Shown here piece by piece: positions 1 through 8,464 of a stretch of 64,000 bases of DNA. This stretch comes from Darksidea phi. Lineage: Eukaryota > Ascomycota > Dothideomycetes > Pleosporales > Lentitheciaceae. The DNA lies in contig JASJFT010000088.1 in assembly GCA_030770425.1 (NCBI GenBank), positions 1 through 64,000 on the forward strand, written 5' to 3'. The notes below the pieces were generated by a model. It did not search any database. It was not told the origin of the DNA and saw nothing but the letters and a program-made list of their open reading frames with translations. Position 1 is the first letter of the stretch; each line of letters begins with the position of its first letter. The position numbers and the translations under genes were made by a program.

Positions 1-70
1 CCCCGCGCCCCCCCCCCGCCCCGCGCCCGCCCCCCCGCCGCCCCGCCGCGCCCCGCGGCCGGGGGGAGAG
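1..70. repeat. C/G-rich low-complexity tract
   Basis: The first 60 bases are nearly pure C and G, with C runs and CCGCC/CGCGCC words, followed by a short G/A run. It is not a telomere repeat: no CCCTAA or TTAGGG units are present. It may be a true low-complexity tract or an assembly-end artefact, which sequence alone cannot decide. Confidence 0.6.
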
Positions 71-896
71 GGTAGTCGTAACGCGAACTCGACGGAAAAC
101 GCAGCGGCTTGTACGCTGTACTTCGCACCTATAGCGATAGGTTAGAGCGTTTAAATATATATTATTAGATAGAGAAATACTTACGCTACCTCTGTGATCC
201 GGTACCGTAATAATAGCTAGTCGTGGTATTATATAATAGATAAATAGGTACTGAAGCTAACCCCGCCCGTAACGCAAACTTATACAAACTGGAACTATTT
301 TTTCTTAGACGCTCCGCAAATAATCTCGTGATAGATTATGTTAGCCTATTCTAATTGGCTTAGGAGTGCCCAGAAGTTATGACGGCCTCTCATTGGACCA
401 GCGTGAAATCATTTGCGGCGCGGCTGATTCATGAGATAAATGGGCTCTTCGTGTCGCGCCACTAACGAGGGCTTTGCGCTCGTGCGATCATGTCACAGGG
501 ACTCCAATGTACCAATCTGTTATAGCTGAGGTATACCTCATACAGTCAGATTTTAGGCCGACCGAGAAAGGTACCGTAGTGGTATGTATCTAGGTGATGA
601 CGAGTCTACAGCACGTGGATTGGGCCCAAACTATTGGAGGATATCAGCCAATGGCCTCGGAGTACCACAAAGCACGGCTGACAAGGAACTATATGAGATT
701 TCGGGTCAGATTGGTGTTACACTACATTCAGCTCACCGGCTAGTGGGCATCTGCGGTATCCATGGGATCCTTCCAAGGCATGAGTCATACAGATATAACC
801 TTGCGACCGATGCCATATCAACATGAACGATAACAAGTCCAACACTGCCCCCTCAAACCACCCCGTCCAACACAAAGTCAATTCCCGTCCCACAAT
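71..896. other. Intergenic, partly AT-rich, no gene seen
   Basis: Bases from about 120 to 360 are AT-rich with many TA steps and few CA/TG steps, suggesting mild RIP of old repeat DNA. The remainder has ordinary composition. The longest reading frame (584-826) shows no recognisable motif or homology and is not called. No RNA gene was recognised. Confidence 0.5.
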
Positions 897-1763
897 ATGG
901 CCACCCTTCGCGACCCCACAACCCTTGCCTCCACAGCAAAATTCTACGGCATCCTTCCCTCCCAAACCACCCACCGCATCAACCTCCTTACTCATGCCCC
1001 CATCCACCCCACCTCCCATGTCCTCGAACTTGGCTGCGGCCAAGGCGACTGCACAACCGTCCTCGCCCTCCTCTATCCCTCCGCTCACATCACCGCCATC
1101 GACCCCGGACCCCGCGACTACGGCAGCCCCGAGACACTCGGCCAGGCTCACGACCGCATCAAGAGCTACGACATTGGAGAGCGTATTACTTTCCATCAAG
1201 CAGCGCCGATTACGTTTCTAGAGAACGTCAGCGAAGGCGAATACGATGTTGCTGTGCTGTGTCACTGCCTGTGGTACTTCAGCTCCTCGGAGGAAGTGAA
1301 AGCTACGTTCACTGCGCTCAGGTCCAAGGTTAAAAACCTCTTCATCGCAGAGTGGAGTCTTACTGCCCGTGCCCCTTCATCACATGCGCATGTGCTTGCG
1401 GCTCTGACGCGGGCCGCGTGTGAAGTGCATATTCCGCACTCTACGGAGAACATACGTACGCCTCTGGCGCCGGCAGGCATCAAGCTACTAGCTGCGGAAG
1501 TGGGGTGGAAGTTCGAACAAGAGGCAATGGTAGAGACGGAACAGGACTTGGAGGATGTCCGCTGGGAGGTGAATATGTTGATGTCGGCAGATCCGGTGAC
1601 AGGGAAGAATAGCTTCTTGGAGCGGGCACGGGAGGAGGTGCGTGAAAAAAGGCCGGTGACTTTGCTCGAAAGTATGCTCGAGGCGGTGAAGGACGAAGTT
1701 GAAAGATCTGGGGGGGTAGCAAAGCTCACATGTATGGATGCCTGGGTGGGTATTTTCGGGTGA
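897..1763 (+). CDS. Class I SAM-dependent methyltransferase
   Basis: Single-exon gene of 288 residues. Residues 42-50 carry the glycine-rich SAM-binding motif I (VLELGCGQG), preceded by a hydrophobic strand. Asp69 in the next strand (ITAIDPG) is placed to bind the ribose of SAM. A motif IV-like segment (EYDVAVLCHCLWYF) follows near residue 115-130. The length and fold order fit small fungal class I methyltransferases. The substrate cannot be told from sequence. The ATG at 897 gives a start directly before the domain. It is the only intact gene at the left end and is flanked on its right by a RIP-damaged sirtuin relic. A long antisense frame (717-1199) is a shadow of its GC-rich codons. Confidence 0.85.
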   Translation: MATLRDPTTLASTAKFYGILPSQTTHRINLLTHAPIHPTSHVLELGCGQGDCTTVLALLYPSAHITAIDPGPRDYGSPETLGQAHDRIKSYDIGERITFHQAAPITFLENVSEGEYDVAVLCHCLWYFSSSEEVKATFTALRSKVKNLFIAEWSLTARAPSSHAHVLAALTRAACEVHIPHSTENIRTPLAPAGIKLLAAEVGWKFEQEAMVETEQDLEDVRWEVNMLMSADPVTGKNSFLERAREEVREKRPVTLLESMLEAVKDEVERSGGVAKLTCMDAWVGIFG

Positions 1764-1811
1764 TGTATGAACTGTCTCTGCGAGCCAGGGCGGTGAACGC
1801 GGACTTGGTGA

Positions 1812-2090
1812 ATAGGTACTGACCGGAGTTTTGTTGACCTGGAGTCTCTTGCTGTTATTGCCGATCTGCGCACTCGGCCTAATGCTATTATCGTTGTCGG
1901 CACAAGTTTAGAGGTTCCTGGAGCCTAATAAATTATTAGAGATATATACGCGACGGTCCGGGCTCGCCGTAGTAGGATAACTATTTAGATTAATATCGCG
2001 GAGCCTGTACGTAAAAATCTTGCGCTTTAGGATCTCGTAGTTTAAGGCGCTTATAACGAAGTTGCCCAACGCGCTAGTATAGATATATAG
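1812..2090 (+). pseudogene. RIP-broken C-terminal part of a Hst3/4-type sirtuin
   Basis: Read in one frame (codons starting at multiples of 3), this stretch gives the end of a Sir2 deacetylase. Segments such as ADLRTRP, IIVVGTSLEVPG and DLVV-stop-GAYNEVA match the region in fungal Hst4-like sirtuins that follows the zinc ribbon and ends in an acidic tail. The frame is cut by stops at 1926, 1929, 1986, 2028, 2043 and 2088. Most sit where the family has Gln or Trp, as expected when CAA/CAG become TAA/TAG by RIP. No zinc-ribbon or NAD-binding half is present upstream, because the intact methyltransferase ends at 1763. So this is a truncated relic, not a working enzyme. The family assignment is from remembered conservation. 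Confidence 0.6.
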
Positions 2091-2822
2091 AATAACCTTC
2101 GTAAAGAGGTTACTAATAAAATCCCGGGTGTAAGCGACAATAATGATAAAGACGAGGGAGACGAGGACGAAGTCGAGGGAGGCCCCAAGAATTTCTGGCT
2201 TGGCATGGTCTGCGACGCGAGGCCAGCTCCCAGACCGCAGCGCACCAGCCCGCAGCGCACCAGCCCGCAGCACAGCATCTCCTCGCCGCGCCGTCCTCCC
2301 TCAGCCACGCCCACCGACCTGCCTTCTGCGATCATGTCACAGGCATCTACTCTACCTAATAGAAAATGTCCGGAACACCCTACGCCCTCTCGAAGAACAC
2401 GCAGTGACTGCAGTCTGTGCAAAGAGCTTTTCTGCAATAGATGTAGTCGCCGCCCGAAAGACGCAGGTCGAAGCCGATGCGCTAGCTGCACCAACTCTGA
2501 CAAGAACAGGAAGAAGGAGGCGAGCGACACTTCCAAAAGAGTGTGCTCACGATGCTACGCAACCAAGCGGTTAGACGCATTTGAAGGATACTCACGTCGC
2601 TATAACACGTGCCGCTATGGAAAAGGTCGGGAAATGGCTCGAAGAACGCCCGCAACAGCAGAACGTCTACTACACGACAACGAACTTAACACTAGTACAG
2701 AACTTTCGGCTCTTACGACGACCTCTCCAAGCCTCTCAAGCCCTCCTTCGAAATCTTTCCTTATAAAGTACTACTATATTAGCGCGGTAGATATAGAGGC
2801 GCTTCGGTGCGTAGATACCTAG
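2091..2822 (+). pseudogene. Open Cys-rich reading frame fused in frame behind the sirtuin relic
   Basis: The sirtuin-relic frame continues without stops for about 243 codons. It begins with an acidic run (DNDKDEGDEDEVE), then a PQRTS repeat, then a Cys-rich part. The Cys-rich part has pairs CSLC, CNRC, CASC and a last CSRC..C unit (VCSRCYATKRLDAFEGY) resembling zinc-ribbon repeats of uncharacterised fungal proteins. An internal ATG at 2332 (MSQAST) could start a separate 163-residue protein. The 3' end runs into RIP DNA and stops at 2822, so the native C-terminus is probably lost. It could be the tail of the sirtuin gene, a separate small gene, or a chance join. Expression is unknown. Confidence 0.4.
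2235..2270 (+). repeat. 15-bp tandem repeat encoding PQRTS units
   Basis: Two perfect copies of a 15-bp unit (CCGCAGCGCACCAGC) at 2235-2249 and 2250-2264 are followed by a partial copy. Being a multiple of three, it keeps the frame and encodes PQRTS-PQRTS-PQ. Confidence 0.8.
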
Positions 2823-3300
2823 ACTCTTAGATAATTACTCCGTTCTAAGGATAACTACGTTTATAACATTTTTACTTTATTTATTAAAGTACTAAAGTCT
2901 AGATAGGTATAACTATAGGGCGGTAATACGTATAAAATATCCTAGCCTAGAAAAGACTACCCTTAGCTCTTCCGTAAGTAGGATTATAACCTACTAAAAA
3001 ATCTTAATTAGCTTTATATTAGTATAATTAGTAATACGTTAAAGAACGAGTCTATCTAGGTAGTTATAAAAGTATATAAGTAAACTATTAAAGTTAAAAG
3101 AATTAGAAAAGTTTAATAGAACTAGATCTAAGCTTAGAAGATTCTAAGCTAATATAGTAATTTATCTTAACCTTAATAGAATTAGATTACTTATAAAAAG
3201 TAATAAAGTATTATTCGTAGTAGCTTAGTTTATAGAAAAAGTTGTTACTTAGTTTAAAATCTACCTAAATAAGTAGGGACAAAGAATACGTCGGCGAGGT
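2823..3300. repeat. Strong RIP block (decayed repeat)
   Basis: Bases 2823-3280 are very AT-rich, dominated by TA, and almost devoid of CA and TG: I count only about four such steps in roughly 460 bp. This is the classic product of repeat-induced point mutation on a duplicated element. No coding sense survives. The edges are sharp: coding-like sequence ends at about 2765-2820 and ordinary composition resumes at about 3290. Confidence 0.8.
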
Positions 3301-3314
3301 GGCTGAGTCTAGAT

Positions 3315-4090
3315 CCCAAACAAAGCAACAATGCCATTAATTACTACTCAACTACCGTCGTCCGATCTATCGGTATTAGAGGCACTAGCACTGGTTTTCT
3401 CACCACGGGTATTTTCGGCGTAGTCAAGACCGTTGCGACCGTCATTTAGCTCCTCTGGCTCATCGACCGCCTCGGCCGTATTAAATTGCTTGTGGTTGGT
3501 GCAGCCGGCGGTTCACTCTGCATGTGGTTTATCGGCGGGTACATCAAGATTTCGAATTCGGGTGCGAATGCGAGTAATCCCAACGCTAAGCTCTCATCCG
3601 GCGGTATCGCAGCAATTTTTTTCTTCTATCTTTGGACTGTCTTCTATACACCTTCATGGAACGGCACACCCTGGGTCATCAACTCGGAGATGTTCAGTCA
3701 AAACACGCGATCACTCGGTCAAGCGTCCGCCGCTGCAAATAACTGGTTTTGGAACTTCATCATTTCGCGCTTCACGCCCCAGATGTTCCTCACTATGGGC
3801 TACGGCGTGTATTTCTTCTTCGCTTCGCTTATGCTTCTCTCAATTCCCTTCGTCTATTTTCTCATACCTGAGACTAAGTCGATTCCTTTGGAACGGATGG
3901 ATGATTTGTTTGAGATTAATATATTTTAATAATTTCTATTTTTAATAGTTTTTAATATGTGAGGAAAGCACATGGCATTAATGATGGAGAGGCTAAAGAT
4001 GCAGGAAGAGGAGTATAGACATAATGCTGAAGGTTTGGATTTGTCGATTGCGAAAATGAAGAACGAGGATGAGAGGAATGAGAGCATGTA
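3315..4090 (+). pseudogene. Dead MFS sugar/quinate permease (QutD-like), 3' half
   Basis: Frame 3315-3929 reads as the second half of a fungal sugar-porter family transporter. Family landmarks include NNAINYYS (TM7), GIRGTSTGF, LIDRLGR, TPWVINSEMF, WNFIISRFTPQM and PETKSIPLERMDDLF. This pattern is closest to quinate permeases. The gene is broken. The N-terminal half is missing, replaced by RIP DNA. A TAG at 3447-3449 interrupts the loop before LIDRLGR. The frame ends at 3927-3929 in AT-rich sequence that looks like an intron whose GT donor was mutated. The cytoplasmic tail reappears at about 3970-4087 (MMERLKMQEEEYRHNAEGLD). It lies 7 kb from the QutR/QutA pair, suggesting it is the lost permease of the same pathway. 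The quinate specificity is inference. Confidence 0.75.
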
Positions 4091-4847
4091 GATTGACTTG
4101 AAGATCTAAGGGACAACTTTCAACGAGGAAATAGAGCCATCCGCTGAAGGGTAGTAGCACAAGCTAGGATAGAGGCATGTAGTATAGCAAATTTAGCATT
4201 AACTATTCAAATCCATTCCTAGGAATTTCGCTATTTCACCTTTGCCGCTAGAAGAGGTTGCACCGTTGATTCGAGTGATGTGATAATGTACGCAGTCTCT
4301 TTAGCATTGCCCGAAATCCTTCACCATGTTCAACACAAACGCTGACTTCGCACTACTATAGAATTCTGAATGATAACTACCACGTCTGATTAGTGATCGG
4401 TATAATTAATTCTGACTACGTCATTAAAACTGCATCATTAGAGATGTCTCCGTGTCTAAGGACGGCGGACCCGGAGCAGAATCCAAGCTGTAGAGAATGC
4501 CATAGCGAAACGTCACTTGGTGCGTTGCTAGCAGCGAAGTAAAGACACCTCACCAATGACACAACGAGGCCAAGATTGGGTGCGGAGCTTTGTGCCGGAT
4601 TCCTGCAGAACACAGCCTTCTTTGAATCCTGTATCACGCGTCAAGTTTCTTATTTCAGAAAATATCTATTGAACTATGAAGGAGTTTCTGGTACTAGCTT
4701 TATCATGATTGTGAATAACTGCATGCTACGTAGTTAGACTCGAGTTATTCTTGTGAAGCCTCACAATCATTTGGTAATCGTGTCCCTCGGTTAGAAAATA
4801 TTTACCCGCGGATTAAATTGCTCTGATACACCTCCGCAAGCCCCTGT
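4091..4847. other. Intergenic between transporter relic and FAD oxidase
   Basis: No convincing gene. A 73-codon minus-strand frame at 4416-4637 has no motif. The right end is the 3' flank of the FAD oxidase. Confidence 0.5.
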
Positions 4848-6923
4848 TTACGCCCTGCACAATCTTCCTTGCTGCGTCGGCAACCCACTCGTTCCCTCAA
4901 TCCTCCACTCGTCACTTCCTACGCCAGTAACAGCGTAGAAAGTCCACCAAGGATCTCTCTCCCTCTTAATCTCCAACAGTCTCACATAGTTACTCCCATA
5001 AAATGCCTCCTGAAAATTAGGCTCCTCTGTATTAGCTTCATTCATATATGCGCCGCTCGTCGGACTCGCATCTCGCCATTTTTGCGCGAACTGCATGAGC
5101 CTCTTTTGTTGAATGATGTGTTGCTCGGGCGTGGTCTCCGGGCCATACGAACCTGTGTCAAAGCCTGTTGCGTGCATGATAGCTGTGCGGAGGTGTGGAT
5201 TGGTTGCAGAGTTGGTGCCGGGATATCCCGCTGTTTCCTTGGAAGGGTGGTAGTCGACGCTGTGGAAGGGATACCCACCATCCTCGACCCAGGAGCGAAT
5301 GGCGGCCATTGTTGTATTAAACTCATTGGAGAGCGGATCCACAAAACTGGAGCGGGGGAAGAGGCGCGAGCCCATGCGACCATTACCCACGCCTACACCA
5401 GGAGCGTCGCGACCAGCGTATGCGGCGAACGTCGGCCACCATTGCGGATTTGGGTTTGTGATATTGATGCCGATGTTGTTTAGATCCGTAATTAAGGGCT
5501 CCATGAACTCGCTCAGCTCACTCGCTGACATCTCCGGCATCGTGACCTGACCTGTGAAGGTGAAGCTTCGTGAAGCATTGCCTATTGGGGGTTGTGTGCC
5601 AATATTATTCCATCCGATCCCTTTTGCATCATTGACGCGCACAAGGTGAGAAAAATAGGTACTGATGCCTTTCCAGAACGTTTCCGTTGAGAGTTGAGAG
5701 TTGGTTCTTAGGCTGAAAGAAGATACAGCCACGTTAACGGGGTCATGCGTTTTGATAACGGCCGATGTAACGATTCCAAAGTTGCCTAAAGAAGGTGAGC
5801 AATCCACTCTAAATATCAGAGATCGTCATACTTGGTCCTCCGCCACGAATAGCCCAAAACAAGTCATCATTCTCCTCTGGACTGACGTGCACAAATCTTC
5901 CATTAGCAGTGACCACTTCTAAAGAGAGCACCTGGTCAACCATCAATCCAAATTTGCTCGTTAGATACCCAAAACCGCCACCCTGCATGTAACCGCCGAG
6001 AGCTCCGACCGTTGTCGAGCCTGGCGTCAGTATTGTAACGTTGTTCATATCCTGGTAGCGAACAAGATCGTACTGTTCCAATGCAGCGCCAACTCTTGCG
6101 GCCTTTCCTTGGTACTGTGCAATCCGGACAGAAGGCAGAAATTCAAAAGCTTTGAGTGAATGCACATAGACTTGCAGAGCACCACCGCCAGTGTTCCTAC
6201 CAAGGAAGTCGTGGCCAGTATTTCTGCAAATGTCAGCTTCATAGAATGATGGCTATGAGAATGTCACATACTTGATAGTTAAACGAATGTTGTTATTTCG
6301 CGCAAAGTTAATGGCGAGCTGAACGTGTTTGACCGTAGACGCAACCACAGCGAAAGCTGGATAGCTAGAAATGTTGCACGCGGTCTCTGGTCCCGGACTC
6401 TGGCCTGAGGCAGGAACAGGGCATGGGTTGCCAAGTGTCCACTGCAGAAAAGGTATCTAGCCGCGAGGAGCCATGTTAGCAACTGTCTCAGATTCAGTTG
6501 TACCCAGATAATGCTTACTATTGGATCTTCTTTACTGCGTCTCAAGTTAGCAACAGCATTTGTGCGATGCGTTCAATCTTACACAAAGTTTGAGCTACGT
6601 GAGCCTTGTCTTACAACTTCGCACCGAACCGCATCTTCGTACTGCCCCTTATAGCAAGCTGCTGCGGGGGGGACGCCCCTGACTAAAACACCTCCAAGAC
6701 TTCTATTGAATGCGTCCCATCGCTCGGAAGAAGGCCAGTTGCTGTCTCCGGGGAATGTCTTACATTTAGCTGTGATGACAACGGGAAGCTCGCCAAAGGC
6801 GACGTCTGGGTTATTGGCGACATCATTATCTTCAAGCTGCACGCCCTCGTATGGAAAATTGTATGCGAGAGTCGCCTGAACAGCAAAGGCTGCAAGGCAA
6901 AGGAGCCGCGTTGGAAGGAACAT
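4848..6923 (-). CDS. Secreted FAD-linked oxidase (berberine-bridge-enzyme type)
   Basis: Five exons on the minus strand: 6923-6583, 6534-6519, 6456-6272, 6223-5832, 5785-4848. They sum to 1872 nt (623 residues). Introns are 46-62 nt with GTAAG/GTATG donors. Residues 1-20 are a signal peptide (MFLPTRLLCLAAFAVQATLA). The FAD-binding PCMH domain shows NTGHDFLGR, whose His is the usual covalent FAD attachment site, then GGYMQGGGFG and RGGGPSNFGIVT. The protein ends in the family's LPTQQGRLCR motif. It should oxidise a small alcohol, sugar or secondary metabolite with O2 outside the cell or in the secretory path; the substrate is not evident. The second exon is only 16 nt (residues VKEDPI). What look like frame breaks near 5800 and 6250 are introns, so the gene is intact. 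Confidence 0.9.
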
Positions 6924-8464
6924 GTCGGTGAGCCAGAGGAAGTTGGGAAGGGTTTTACGATGCTGGAGCGGATTGCCTCAGTAGTCCCGTGACGTATGTA
7001 ACAATGTCCTCTATACTGTTTACAACCCCACAGCATTTATGGAGGATATCTAGCATTTATAGAAATACCCCTACAAGTAAAGTCGCGATTTCTAATAGAA
7101 GACGAGCTCTACATCTAGGCTCCAATTCCAAGTTATGCCATTTATGGAAGGAGGTAGAGATGTCGACAAACTTTCAGAAAAAGCCACGGGACCATCGCCC
7201 ATACACAGGGCATGGACATTGCTAGCGTGTGACCGGGAGGTGGGGTTATCCAGAATTGCGGATATTTTGTTTTAGCCAAAAGCCGTGTTTGGAAGCTATC
7301 GTAGTTCCGCAATCTAAGCTGCATAGTCAGCACCATATCTGTTGACAGGGCGCCGATAAAAAACGGTTCGGTAAATCTTATCCACGGAGTGGACTGAGGA
7401 TGTCTGGAGAATGCGATATTTAATTTGGCAGTAGTGTACGGGTCGCTTAGTGGGAATTGGGATGATAGTCATCGCCGGGCGTCAACGAGTAAATTTTGAC
7501 AGATTTACTAACCCCATATATAGGTGTACGTTACATAATACTCCTAGGCATGAGTATAAACTATCTATCTCTAGTATAAGGTTAAACTACTAGTGCCTAT
7601 CCTAACACTTAATTAGATAAAAGTTAGTGACTTTTCTATAAAAACTTTTCATAGTTTAGTTACTTATTAAAGAATAATTATTAAATTCTAACTATTAACC
7701 CTGTCTTTCTTTTCTTCCCCTTAATATTCTAATCTTAATGCCTAGTTAAATAGTTTATAATACTGTAATGATAAGTATATATTAATCTCTATCCTCTTCA
7801 AGGGAGGTGATCGAATGTATTCTATCAGATCTATCTTACTAGCGCTTATAAGGTAGAGAAGGTAACTTCTAAGTTATAACGATCTTAGAACTAGTTTTTA
7901 GAATAATCTACTCGAGAGTAGTCTATTCCCTATATAAAACTCTTACCTTGGAGCTCCTATAGCTTCTTATCAAATCTATTCGTATTCTATATAGGTACGC
8001 CCTCAGAGTCCCGCCCCTTACAATACCAGCTAATAGACTCCGAGGGACCCCTCAAGTTGCGATACTCGTCAAATAAGCGTTCAATAAGCTTAGTCGCTTT
8101 AGAGTCACAATCCGGCAAGGGTGCTAATTCAACTTTCTAACCCCGTACCCCCTCAATTCCAAGAGGCTATATGCACACTCGTGCATTCACCATGATTGAT
8201 CTCGTACGCATTTCAACAGACAACTCTCCCGAGTCTTGCAGAACTGTAAGGAGACATCTTTCAGAGGCAAGCACTGAACCTACGGTACATGGGACATGCT
8301 CTAGAGCGTGCAGCAATGCCTCGATTCAAACCGCCTCTAACCAATTCCAACCTTTGGGATACCAGAATCCAATCCAATAGAAATATGAACCCGGTTCTCA
8401 GCACAAAAATTCAAAATCACGGCACTAATATCCAAATATGCAAAACCTAACCGAAGGTTCCTTT
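6924..8464. other. Gene-poor stretch with AT-rich, RIP-like core
   Basis: 6924-7480 is ordinary sequence holding the FAD oxidase promoter and no credible gene. About 7500-8030 is AT-rich with many TA steps and is moderately depleted in CA/TG, so it is likely a decayed transposon. No terminal repeats or coding remnants were recognised. 8030-8464 returns to normal composition and is the 3' flank of the next gene. Confidence 0.55.

Noticed and set aside
717..1199. 160-codon minus-strand frame
   Set aside because: Antisense shadow of the methyltransferase gene with a low-complexity Gly/Val-rich reading.
484..2346. Shared 17-bp string TGCGATCATGTCACAGG near 484 and 2330
   Set aside because: Similarity does not extend to either side; one such match in 64 kb can occur by chance.
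4416..4637. 73-codon minus-strand frame
   Set aside because: No motif or context.
5786..5831. Apparent frame break in the FAD oxidase
   Set aside because: A 46-nt intron with GTATGA donor, TGCTCAC branch and TTTAG acceptor restores GGGPSNFGIVT, so the gene is intact.
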